A DNA stretch of 52,225 bases from Microvirga arvi (lineage in GTDB: Bacteria > Pseudomonadota > Alphaproteobacteria > Rhizobiales > Beijerinckiaceae). Below, one piece after another: positions 32,057 through 41,400 of the stretch. The translations under genes were made by a program, and so were the position numbers. How positions within the stretch are numbered: position 1 is the first letter of the stretch; each line of letters starts with the position of its first letter. Below the pieces are notes generated by a model, which made no database searches, had not been told where the DNA came from, and saw nothing but the letters and a program-made list of their open reading frames with translations. Location of the stretch: contig NZ_JAFEMD010000039.1 of assembly GCF_016892765.1 (NCBI RefSeq), positions 1 through 52,225 on the forward strand. Reading direction: 5' to 3'.

Positions 32057-34348
32057 ATGAGCCAAGGGGTCAACACTTCGGAACTCGCGCAGATGGAAGC
32101 GCCAGCGGAATCGGTCAATCCGGAGCACGGTCTTCCCGAGAGCTTCGGCGAAGGGCTCCTCGGACGGCTGCTCTTCTGGATCGCCGTCTCGTTCTCCACC
32201 TTCCAGATCATCACCTCGTTCGGCATTCCTCTCGATCAGCCGTTCATTGCAGGCTTGAGCCTCACGCATCTTTTCGCCGTCACGATGGTGGCCTGGGCCG
32301 CCTGGCTGGTCGGACTTGCCGTGCGCCGACGCAGCATCGTCGACGGCCTCATGGCCTGGATTGCCATTGCCAGCGCGTTCGGGCTGGTGCTCTGGTTTGG
32401 CGGCAGCATGCCGAGCCAGGTGGTGCGCACCATTCATGTGGGCTTCCTGTGCCTTGTGGCCGGAGCGATGATCGCCAACCATCGCTCAGGTTCGTCGTCG
32501 CTCCGCGCCATCGGCTGGATCGTCGGCTTCGCGAGCTTCCTCATCGGGCTGTACCACTGGGCATTCTACGAGGAGCTCGTCATTCGCGCCGGTGATCTCA
32601 CGAGTGTCGATCTCGTCGTCGGCATCGCCGGTCTCGCCATCCTGATCTATCTCATCTGGCGCGTGATGGGGCCGGCTCTGCCCATCGTGGCCGGCCTGTT
32701 CCTGTCCTATTGTCTGTTCGGGCACTGGCTGCCCGCTCCTCTCGATCATCGCGGCTACTCGCTCGATCAGGTGATCGAGCACATGTCGTTCGGGACGGAA
32801 GGCATCTACGGCACCCCCACGCTGGTCTCGGCGACCTACATCTTCCTGTTCATCCTGTTCGGCGCCTTCATGGAAAAGGCCGGCGTCATCGATTTCTTCA
32901 ACGACATCTCGATGGCGGTCTTCGGCGACAAGCAGGGCGGTCCCGGCAAGGTTTGCGTGGCATCCTCCGCGCTCATGGGCACGGTCTCGGGCTCCGGTGT
33001 CGCCAATGTGGTGGCTTCAGGCCAGTTCACGATTCCGCTCATGAAGCGCTTCGGCTTCAAGTCCGCCTTCGCTGGCGGCGTCGAGGCGACGTCGTCCATG
33101 GGCGGCCAGATCATGCCACCGGTCATGGGAGCGGTTGCCTTCATCATGGCCGAGACCATCGACGTGCCGTACTCGAAGATCGTCGAGGCGGCGATTATCC
33201 CGGCCATTCTCTATTTCGCGGCCTGCTATCTTGCGGTGCATCTGGAGGCTGGCAAGAACCATCTCAGGGGCCTGCCGAAATCCGAGCTGCCGAATGCCTG
33301 GACCGAGATGAAGAAGAAGTGGTTCCTCCTCGCGCCGCTCTGCGTCCTGGTCTATCTGCTCTTTGCCGGATATACGCCGCTCTTCGCCGGTGCCGTGGGC
33401 TTGTCGCTCACGGTGGCTTTGATCCTCGGCACAGCCATCGTGGCGGGCTTTGCCACCCCGGCCCTGCGTGTGGCGTTCTGGATCGGGCTCGCCTTGCTCT
33501 CGGCCTATTCACTGGCTTCGACCGTCACGCTCGTCGTTCTCGTCGTTGCAGCGCTTTCACTCTGGAACGCTTTCTCGGGCCGCGGGCGCACGACCTTGCA
33601 GGCCTGCGTCGATGCCATGGCGGACGGCGCGCGTCAGGCGCTACCCGTGGGCCTCGCCTGCGCGGTGGTCGGCATCGTGATCGGCACCATGACGCTTACG
33701 GGGCTCGGCACCATCGTCGGCACCTGGATGATCTCCATCGGCAAGGAGAATATCTTCGCGGCCCTCGTGCTCACCATGATCTTCAGCCTGATCCTGGGCA
33801 TGGGCATCCCGACGATCCCGAACTACATCATCACCTCGTCGCTGGCCGCACCCATCCTGCTGCAGCTCGACGTGCCGCTCATCGTCTCGCACATGTTCGT
33901 CTTCTATTTCGGCATCATGGCGGACCTGACGCCGCCAGTAGCGCTGGCGGCCTTCGCGGCAGCACCCATGGCGAAGGAATCCGGCCTGAAGATCGGCGTC
34001 CAGGCAGTCAGGATTGCGCTGCCCGGCTTCGTCATTCCCTACATGGCCGTGTACGATCCCACCTTGATGCTGCAGCCGGTGCCGGGACTTGAGGGAGCAG
34101 GCTACTGGTTCGCAGTGGCCTACATCGTCATCAAGGCGACGCTTGCCATGACCCTTTGGGGAATGGCTGCGGTCGGGTTTTTCCTGAAGCCTCTGGTGTG
34201 GTGGGAGCGGATCTGGGCGACCATCGCGGCGGCGCTGCTCGTGGCGGCGATCCCGCTCACCGACGAGATCGGGTTCGTCCTGTCGGCGCTCTTCATCGGC
34301 TTCCACGTCTGGCAATCCCGCAAGGTCGCCACGCCGGTCATCGGCTGA
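32057..34348 (+). CDS. TRAP transporter permease, 4TM/12TM fused subunit (second system)
   Basis: A 763-residue inner-membrane permease for the second TAXI receptor. The N-terminal 4TM part runs to about residue 220, then the DctM-like 12TM part. Re-entrant loop signatures are SALMGTVSGSGVANVVASGQ and EATSSMGGQIMPPVMGAVAF near residues 310-350, and LGMGIPTIPNYIITSSLAAP in the second half, followed by ADLTPPVALAAFAAAPMAK. ATG 32057 has AGGGAGAG upstream. Its stop overlaps the DUF1850 start (TGATG). Confidence 0.93.
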   Translation: MSQGVNTSELAQMEAPAESVNPEHGLPESFGEGLLGRLLFWIAVSFSTFQIITSFGIPLDQPFIAGLSLTHLFAVTMVAWAAWLVGLAVRRRSIVDGLMAWIAIASAFGLVLWFGGSMPSQVVRTIHVGFLCLVAGAMIANHRSGSSSLRAIGWIVGFASFLIGLYHWAFYEELVIRAGDLTSVDLVVGIAGLAILIYLIWRVMGPALPIVAGLFLSYCLFGHWLPAPLDHRGYSLDQVIEHMSFGTEGIYGTPTLVSATYIFLFILFGAFMEKAGVIDFFNDISMAVFGDKQGGPGKVCVASSALMGTVSGSGVANVVASGQFTIPLMKRFGFKSAFAGGVEATSSMGGQIMPPVMGAVAFIMAETIDVPYSKIVEAAIIPAILYFAACYLAVHLEAGKNHLRGLPKSELPNAWTEMKKKWFLLAPLCVLVYLLFAGYTPLFAGAVGLSLTVALILGTAIVAGFATPALRVAFWIGLALLSAYSLASTVTLVVLVVAALSLWNAFSGRGRTTLQACVDAMADGARQALPVGLACAVVGIVIGTMTLTGLGTIVGTWMISIGKENIFAALVLTMIFSLILGMGIPTIPNYIITSSLAAPILLQLDVPLIVSHMFVFYFGIMADLTPPVALAAFAAAPMAKESGLKIGVQAVRIALPGFVIPYMAVYDPTLMLQPVPGLEGAGYWFAVAYIVIKATLAMTLWGMAAVGFFLKPLVWWERIWATIAAALLVAAIPLTDEIGFVLSALFIGFHVWQSRKVATPVIG

Positions 34349-34716
34349 TGATCTGCCTGCTCGCTGGCTCGACGATCGCGCCTCTCATGGCGGGCGCGAT
34401 CACGCTCGCCTGGACGCATTCGGTCGAGAAGATCGTCTGGGAGGAGGATTGGCGCTCAGTCCCGGCAGGGCTCGAACTCGTCGAGGCACGGGTGCGCGGG
34501 TCCGGTGCCGGGATGGAGCCGCCGCCGGGGGCGACGCTCGTCAAGGGCGTTTGGTCATGGAAGCCGAGCCTGCCGCCACAGGTGCAAGTGGTCATGCGCC
34601 GCTCGGGCGCGACGGCGGATTGGCGGATCTGTATCGCAGGCCAATGCCGCCCGATGGAAGCCTATGTGTCGCCTGAGGCCGATCCGATCGTGATGAAGGT
34701 GTGCGATAAGTCTTAG
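34348..34716 (+). CDS. DUF1850 protein, TAXI-TRAP partner
   Basis: A 122-residue protein with an N-terminal hydrophobic start (ICLLAGSTIAPLMAGAITLA) and the DUF1850 pattern: WTHSVEKIVWEEDWR, GLELVEARVRGSGAGMEPPP, WSWKPSLPP, and C-terminal WRICIAGQCRPMEAY. The two cysteines may pair outside the cytoplasm. DUF1850 genes often accompany TAXI-TRAP systems, and this one shares a base with the permease stop. The role is unknown, perhaps assembly. Its stop overlaps the stop of the convergent next gene. Confidence 0.85.
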   Translation: MICLLAGSTIAPLMAGAITLAWTHSVEKIVWEEDWRSVPAGLELVEARVRGSGAGMEPPPGATLVKGVWSWKPSLPPQVQVVMRRSGATADWRICIAGQCRPMEAYVSPEADPIVMKVCDKS

Positions 34717-34955
34717 GCCCGGCCGGTCAGGGGCTCGACCGCCACGCAGCGGCGCCAGAGGTTCACGAGGACGTAGAGGGCAAAGAGGCTGAAGAGGGCC
34801 ATCAGCGCATAGCCCACGTAATCGCCGAGTTCGAACAGACCCGCAATGGCCCAGCCGGCGGCGATCGCGACGCCGAAGACTTCCGCCCCAACCAGGATCA
34901 TGATGCTCATGATGGTGATCACGTTGCGCCAGTTGGTGCTTTTCGCCTGAGCCAC
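34713..34955 (-). CDS. Small two-span membrane protein, unknown
   Basis: An 80-residue product with two hydrophobic segments (VGAEVFGVAIAAGWAIAGLF and VGYALMALFSLFALYVLVNL), a short polar N-terminus and a basic end (WRRC). I recognise no family. Its stop codon overlaps the DUF1850 stop in convergent orientation, a tight tail-to-tail junction. Confidence 0.68.
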   Translation of the reverse strand: MAQAKSTNWRNVITIMSIMILVGAEVFGVAIAAGWAIAGLFELGDYVGYALMALFSLFALYVLVNLWRRCVAVEPLTGRA

Positions 34956-35059
34956 TGCTGCCTCACTTTGATATCTTGCGGATGGGACTACCCTAAACGC
35001 CCCCTCCGGTGCAAGGTCTGCTCGAATCTCATTCTGTCGCGCCTCACATTCAAGAGACC

Positions 35060-36658
35060 ATGCCCGAGACCCCCGTCTTCTCGACTGCCGCCGTCGCGGC
35101 TCCCCACACCCTCGCAGCCGAGACCGGCCAGACCATCCTGGCCGCAGGCGGCAACGCCATTGAGGCCATGGTCGCCATGGCAGCCAGCATCGCGGTCGTC
35201 TACCCGCATATGAACGGCATCGGCGGTGACGGGTTCTGGCTCGTGCGGGAGCCGAAGGGCCGCATCCATGCCCTCGACGCCTCCGGGCCGGCGGGATCGC
35301 TCGCCACGATCAAGCGCTACCGGGAGAAAGGCTATGACGCCATTCCGCCCCGCGGTCCCGAGGCGGCTCTCACGGTTGCAGGTGCCGTCAGCGGTTGGGG
35401 CCTTGCGCTCGAGCTGTCCCGGGCGCTCGGCGGGCAACTGCCCCTCGATCTGCTGCTCGGAGATTCCATCCGCTTGGCCCGCGACGGATACAAGGTCTCC
35501 CGCTCAGAGGAGCGGTTCAAGACCAGCGAGGAAGTCGCCCTTTATGAGGTTCCCGGTTTTGCCGAGGCCTTCCTGGTGGAGGGCAAGAGAGCCCCGGAGG
35601 GCACGCTAAGGCGCACACCGCGCCTCGCCGACACCCTGGAACGGCTCGCCCATGCGGGCCTTGCCGATTTCTACCGCGGCGATGTGGGACGGGAGATCGC
35701 CCTCGATCTGGAGCGGATTGGCAGCCCTATCACCCGCCGCGACCTGGAGACTTATCGCGCCCGCGTCGTCGAACCACTCGCAGTTCGGCTCAGGCACTCG
35801 ACGGTCTACAACCTGCCGCCGCCGAGCCAGGGACTGGCCACCCTTCTGATCCTCGGAATGGTCGAGCGTCTCAAGGATCTTCGGGGCGAGACGCCTGAAC
35901 GCCACCATGCGCTCATCGAGGCCTCGAAGCGCGCCTTCGCCATCCGCGACCGGGTGGTCGCGGACCCGCGGACCCTCGCCCACGACCCGGCCTCCTTCCT
36001 CACGCCCCGGGCGCTGGAAAGAGAGGCTGCCCTCATCGACATGAAGCGTGCTGCCTCCTTTCCCCTGCCGCGCCCGATCGACGGGGACACGATCTGGATG
36101 GGGGCCATCGACCGTGACGGGCTCGCCGTATCCTATATCCAGTCCGTGTTCTGGGCCTATGGCTCGGGCTGCCTGCTGCCAACGACGGGTGTCCTCTGGC
36201 ACAATCGCGGCACGGCCTTCTCGCTCGACCCCGCGAGCCGCAACCGGCTGGAGCCCGGCCATCGGCCGCTCCATTCCCTCAATCCGGCCGTGGCCGTGTT
36301 CGACGATGGGCGAGTGCTGTCCTTCGGGGCGATGGGCGGCGAAACCCAGCCCCAATTCCTCAGCCAGATCTTTTCGCGCTACGCAGAGGCCGGCATGGGG
36401 CTGGCGGACGCGGTGGAAGCGCCCCGCTGGCTGCTCGATGCAAGGTTGCGCGAGCGCGAGGCCGTGCTGAAGGTGGAGAGCCATTTCGACCCTGGCCTGA
36501 TCCGCGGCCTCTCACGGCTCGGCCATCGAATCGAGGAGATGGACGAGGCCTATTCCGGACGCTTCGGCCATGCCGGCATGCTGGTGAAGCACCCACGCAA
36601 CGGGCGGGTCGAGGCCGTGCACGATCCCCGCTCGGATGGTGGGTCGCTGGGACTCTAA
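35060..36658 (+). CDS. Gamma-glutamyltransferase-family Ntn-hydrolase (YwrD/HpxW-like)
   Basis: A 532-residue self-cleaving hydrolase. The nucleophile after autocleavage is T344 (IDGD|TIWMGAIDRDG). The following stretch, AVSYIQSVFWAYGSGCLLPT and TGVLWHNRG, matches YwrD and oxamate amidohydrolase HpxW better than classic GGT, which has a TTHxS-type motif. The oxyanion GG lies in FGAMGGETQPQ. No signal peptide is visible, so it is probably cytoplasmic, again unlike periplasmic GGT. ATG 35060 starts after AAGAG. Gamma-glutamyl amide hydrolysis is the alternative. No purine-degradation genes are adjacent. Confidence 0.83.
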   Translation: MPETPVFSTAAVAAPHTLAAETGQTILAAGGNAIEAMVAMAASIAVVYPHMNGIGGDGFWLVREPKGRIHALDASGPAGSLATIKRYREKGYDAIPPRGPEAALTVAGAVSGWGLALELSRALGGQLPLDLLLGDSIRLARDGYKVSRSEERFKTSEEVALYEVPGFAEAFLVEGKRAPEGTLRRTPRLADTLERLAHAGLADFYRGDVGREIALDLERIGSPITRRDLETYRARVVEPLAVRLRHSTVYNLPPPSQGLATLLILGMVERLKDLRGETPERHHALIEASKRAFAIRDRVVADPRTLAHDPASFLTPRALEREAALIDMKRAASFPLPRPIDGDTIWMGAIDRDGLAVSYIQSVFWAYGSGCLLPTTGVLWHNRGTAFSLDPASRNRLEPGHRPLHSLNPAVAVFDDGRVLSFGAMGGETQPQFLSQIFSRYAEAGMGLADAVEAPRWLLDARLREREAVLKVESHFDPGLIRGLSRLGHRIEEMDEAYSGRFGHAGMLVKHPRNGRVEAVHDPRSDGGSLGL

Positions 36659-37671
36659 CCGGTCGTCCAGAGTCCGTAGAGGAGGCTCGCCCCCAGCACC
36701 AGCACGAAGGCGGCGGCGAGGAGCTCCAGTCCGGCAATGGCGATGGCACCGGATGCGCCGCGCCCGCCGGCCACTCTCAACGCCATGGCCTTGAAGAAAA
36801 CCGCGAGCGCCGCGATGGCGCTGGTGGTGAGCGCGGTGCCGAGCGCCATGGCGAAGGTCGCCGCGATGCCGGCTGCGAAAAGCCCTTGCGACAGCGCGAA
36901 GACCAGGACGATGAGGGCTCCGGCGCAGGGGCGGATGCCGGCCGCGATGGCCACGCCCGCCATGTCGCGCCAGCGCGTCAGGCGGCTGAGCTCTTCCGGC
37001 GGCGGCAGATGGGCATGGTCGCAGGTCTCCTGAACCGAAGCGAAGGGATTCCGAGCGAGCACCATGACGCCCAGCACCTTGCCGGCCTTGCGCCAGGTGA
37101 TGACGGCGCCGACCAGTGCCACGGCGATGAAGCTCGCCAGCTCCACGTTCATGGCGAGCCTGTTCATGGTGGAGGCGGTGGCCCGCAACGCGAGGCTGAC
37201 GACCGACACGATGGCGATGGCGACCAGGGCCTGCACCAGGGCTGCCGCCAGACTCAGGAGGAAGCCTCTGCGCAACGCTTTCTCGTCGGCCACCAGATAG
37301 GCCGAGATCACGCCCTTGCCGTGTCCCGGACCGGCGGCATGGAAAATTCCATAGGCGAAGCCGACGAAAAGGAGCGAGAAGAAGGCCGAACCGTTCTCCT
37401 TCATCTCGCGCACGCCCGCCCGCAAGCTCGCGTAGTAATCGGATTGGACGGAGAGAATCCAGGCGCCGATGCTCCCCGAAGGGGTGGCCTCACGAAGGCC
37501 CATGCCGAACGGATTGCGCGGCGGCGGCTTGCTCACCGGCCCGAGCCACAGGCCGATCAGGCCCATGGCGGCGGCCACGACCGCGATGGCGATGAGCATG
37601 ACGCCGAGCCGCCGCCACAGCGGCGTTCGGCCGGCGCTCGCAAGGGCGGAGGCGTCGGACGTCAGGGACAT
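36655..37671 (-). CDS. NicO-family nickel/cobalt transporter (RcnA-like)
   Basis: A 338-residue inner-membrane carrier with six or more hydrophobic segments and the NicO motif HAAGPGHGK (111-119). The usual long His-rich loop of RcnA is replaced by a short one (ETCDHAHLPPPEEL, near residue 215). It may export or import Ni/Co. The gene overlaps the DUF1007 gene by 10 nt, so the two form an operon. Its stop overlaps the stop of the convergent Ntn-hydrolase gene. Confidence 0.88.
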   Translation of the reverse strand: MSLTSDASALASAGRTPLWRRLGVMLIAIAVVAAAMGLIGLWLGPVSKPPPRNPFGMGLREATPSGSIGAWILSVQSDYYASLRAGVREMKENGSAFFSLLFVGFAYGIFHAAGPGHGKGVISAYLVADEKALRRGFLLSLAAALVQALVAIAIVSVVSLALRATASTMNRLAMNVELASFIAVALVGAVITWRKAGKVLGVMVLARNPFASVQETCDHAHLPPPEELSRLTRWRDMAGVAIAAGIRPCAGALIVLVFALSQGLFAAGIAATFAMALGTALTTSAIAALAVFFKAMALRVAGGRGASGAIAIAGLELLAAAFVLVLGASLLYGLWTTG

Positions 37672-38303
37672 GCGATGATGGCCCTGTTGGCGTATTCCAC
37701 GCCCAGGTCCTGCGCCTGGATGGCGCCCTCGTCCTGCAGGATCTTCTGCATGGTGGCGTCGAGCGGCTTTGCCTTGGCGATCGTCGTCACGCAGCCCTGC
37801 GGGGCATTGGCAAGGGAAACGGCGGCGTTGCCCTCCGTCAGGCTGAAATAGACGAAGAACGTTGGGTCCTCGATTTCGATGGAGACCGCTCCCGTGGGGG
37901 CTGCCGGCGCCTTGAGGGGCAGGAGGAAGGACATGGCGACCTGTGTTTTCTCCATGGTCATTCGGGCCTCCCTAGGCGCGTCGAAGGCCTGAGGCTTCCC
38001 TCGCGCCTTCAGCACGGTGAAGTAGTCGAACTCGTTCAGGGAGGCGGCGTTCTCGTCGGCGAGTTCCTGCAGCTCCTCCGAGGTCAGCTTGCCGTCGTTG
38101 TTCTTGTCCAGCCCCTGCGTGACATAGGCCGTGTAGGCCTCGTCGAAGGTCCAGTGGTGGCGGACGCCCGTTACCCGCCCGTCGGGCGCGAAGACGATCT
38201 CCGCTTTGGCGGTGACCCAGACATGGGGATGGGCGAGGGCCGGCGGGGCCGAGCCCACGACCAAGGCAGCCAGGGCGGATTTCAGACCGAAATGGCGTGT
38301 CAT
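37662..38303 (-). CDS. DUF1007 periplasmic protein with EF-hand loop
   Basis: A 213-residue exported protein. After a signal peptide ending APPALA come HPHVWV, the DUF1007 N-terminus with two His that could bind metal, and an exact 12-residue EF-hand loop D66-K-N-N-D-G-K-L-T-S-E-E77. DUF1007 proteins are commonly encoded beside NicO transporters and are thought to present nickel or cobalt. The gene overlaps the transporter start by 10 nt. ATG 38303 is supported by AAGG upstream and begins the signal. Confidence 0.86.
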   Translation of the reverse strand: MTRHFGLKSALAALVVGSAPPALAHPHVWVTAKAEIVFAPDGRVTGVRHHWTFDEAYTAYVTQGLDKNNDGKLTSEELQELADENAASLNEFDYFTVLKARGKPQAFDAPREARMTMEKTQVAMSFLLPLKAPAAPTGAVSIEIEDPTFFVYFSLTEGNAAVSLANAPQGCVTTIAKAKPLDATMQKILQDEGAIQAQDLGVEYANRAIIACP

Positions 38304-38416
38304 GCGATGACCTTGGTGAGTAACATCTCCGGCCAAAGCCGGGGGCAGCCGTGATATGAGGGTTTTATGGTTAACAGAGGCGAAACGAAGGCGCTTGATT
38401 GACGGGTCCCGGCATT

Positions 38417-38437
38417 TATGTCAGCATTACTGACATA
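38417..38437. promoter_or_regulatory. Palindrome before the ferredoxin oxidoreductase gene (candidate operator)
   Basis: TATGTCAG-CATTA-CTGACATA, a perfect 8-bp inverted repeat with 5-nt spacer, 60 nt upstream of the ATG in the divergent promoter region with DUF1007. Size and symmetry fit a dimeric TetR- or MarR-type repressor. No regulator gene is adjacent. It is the best-formed operator-like site in the window. Confidence 0.5.
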
Positions 38438-38497
38438 TTCACCACAACTAGACCGGATCACCGGCAGCGGGGCAAAGCCCCAGGAGGAAAACGGATC

Positions 38498-41400
38498 ATG
38501 GCCGAAGGTTTTGGTGCGCTTCGTCACGTGACGCTCGACGACAAGTACGATCTCACCAAGGATCATGTGTTCATCACCGGAACACAGGCCGTCATCCGCA
38601 TGCTGCTGATGCAGCGCGAGCGCGACCGGCTGGCGGGCCTGAGCACGGCCGGTTTCGTCTCCGGCTATCGCGGTTCCCCCATCGGCGGCCTCGACCAGAA
38701 TCTCTGGCGTGCTCGGAAATGGCTCGAAGCCTCGAACATCGTCTTCCAGCCCGGCCTCAATGAGGAACTCGCCGCCACAGCCATCTGGGGCTCGCAGCAG
38801 GCCGAGGTTCGCGGCGAGGGCAAGTATGACGGCGTGTTCGGCCTCTGGTACGGCAAGGGCCCCGGCGTCGACCGCTCCGGCGACGTGTTCCGCCACGCCA
38901 ACATGGCCGGCTCCTCGCAGCATGGCGGCGTGCTCGCTCTTATGGGCGACGACCATACGGCGGAATCCTCCACCGTCGCGCATCAATCCGAATTCCACTT
39001 CGTCGACGTGATGATCCCGATCCTGAACCCGGCGGGCGTTCAGGAAATTCTCGATTACGGCCTCTACGGCTATGCCATGAGCCGCTTCTGCGGTACCTGG
39101 GTGGCGTTCAAGTGCGTGAAGGACAACATCGAGTCGACGGCTTCCGTCGATGCGTCCCTCGACCGCGTGAAGATCATCATCCCTGATGATTTCACGATGC
39201 CGCCCGGCGGGCTCAACATCCGCAACCGCGACGGCGTGCTCGACCAGGAGGCGCGTCTCCAGGATTTCAAGCGCGACGCAATGCTGGCGTTCGTCCGCGC
39301 CAACAATCTCAACCGCATCGTGCTCTCCGGCGGCCGCAACCCGAAAATCGGCATCATCACCGTCGGCAAGTCCTATCTCGACGTGCGCCAGGCGCTCGAC
39401 GAGCTCGGCCTCGACGAGGTCAAGGCCAACGACATGGGGCTTCGGCTCTACAAGGTCGCCTGCCCCTGGCCGCTCTCTCAAGCCGAGCTGATGGATTTCG
39501 CGCGCGGCCTCGACAAGGTCATCGTCGTCGAGGAGAAGCGCTCCCTCATCGAGGTGCAGCTGCGCGAGGAGCTCTACGGCACCGCCAACCAGCCGGTCTG
39601 CATCGGCAAGAAGGACGAGGAAGGCCGCTGGCTCTTCCCGGTCAAGGGTGCGCTCGACCCCAACGACATCGCGATCGCCATCGGCGAACGGCTGCTCGCC
39701 TATCACAACAACGACGACCTGCGTGGCCGTGTGGCGCGGCTTCGCCATGCGCAGGACGTGCTGGCGACGACGGGCGACGTGGCAACCCGTACGCCGCATT
39801 TCTGCGCCGGCTGCCCGCACAACTCCTCGACGAAGGTGCCCGAGGGCATGCGCGCCTATGCAGGCATCGGCTGCCACTACATGGTGCAGTGGATGGACCG
39901 CTCCACGGAAGGCTTCACCCAGATGGGGGGCGAGGGCGCGAACTGGATCGGCGAGTCGCCGTTCTCCAAGCGCGGCCACGTATTCCAGAACCTCGGCGAC
40001 GGCACCTACAACCATTCGGGCGTCCTGGCTCTGCGCTGGGCGATCCACACCAAGACCAACGTCACCTACAAGATCCTCTTCAACGATGCGGTCGCTATGA
40101 CCGGCGGGCAGCCACACGAAGGCAAGCTCACCGTCGACATGATCGCCCGGCAGGTGCGTGAGGAGGGCGTCGAGCGCATCGCCCTCGTCACCGACGAGCC
40201 GCACAAATACCCGAAGGAAATCCGCTGGCCTGCGGGCATGACGATCCATCACCGCAGCGAACTCGAGGCCGTGCAGCGCCAGCTCGCCGAAGTGCCCGCC
40301 GTGTCTGCGATGATCTACGACCAGACCTGCGCCTCCGAGAAGCGCCGCCGTCGCAAGCGCGGCGAGTTCCCGGATCCGGACAAGCGCGTCATCATCAACG
40401 ATCTGGTGTGCGAAGCCTGCGGCGATTGCTCGGTGCAGTCGAACTGCGTCGCCGTGCAGCCGGTCGAGACCGAGTTCGGCCGCAAGCGCCAGATCGACCA
40501 GTCGAACTGCAACAAGGATTTTTCCTGTGTCAACGGCTTCTGTCCGTCCTTCGTGACGGTGCATGGCGCCAAGGTGAAGAAGGCCGTGCCCGAGACTGTC
40601 TCGACCGACGGGATGACGTTCAAGCCGCTGCCCGATCCTGTGATCCCCACCATCGACCGCACCTTCAACGTGATCGTGACGGGCGTGGGCGGCACCGGCG
40701 TCGTGACCATCGGGGCGATCCTCGGCATGGCGGCTCATCTCGAGGGCAAGGGCATGGGCATGATCGACATGGCAGGCCTCGCCCAGAAGGGCGGCGCGGT
40801 CTACAGCCATGTGCGCCTTGCCAACAACCAAGACGACATCCATGCCATCCGCGTGAGCGCGGAATCGGCGCATCTCGTGCTCGGCTGCGACCTTGTGGTG
40901 ACCGGCACGAAGAAGGTGCTGGCCTCGGTCAAGCAGGGCCAGACGGCGCTCGTGGTGAACACCGCGGAGGTGATGCCCGGCGAGTTCACCCGCAATGCGG
41001 ATTTCTCCCTGCCGACGGAGCGCCTGAAGCGCGCCATCAAGTCCGCAGCGGGAGCGGAGGGCGTCTCCTTCGTCGATGCGACGGCGATCGCCACCGCGCT
41101 TCTCGGCAATGCCATTGCGGCCAACATGTTCATGCTGGGCTATGCCTACCAGACCGGCCGCGTTCCCCTGTCGGGGGCTGCCATCGAGAAGGCCATCGAG
41201 CTCAACGGCGAAGCGGTGAAGATGAACCTTTCCGCCTTTGCTTGGGGCCGCCGCGCCGCCGCCGAGCCGGACGCGATCGCCTCCATGATGGGCGAGCTGA
41301 AGGCGCCGACGGAATCGCGCAAGCTGTCCGAGACGCTGGACGAGGTGATCGAACGTCGAGCAGCGTTCCTCTCGGAATATCAGAGCCAGCGCTATGCCCG

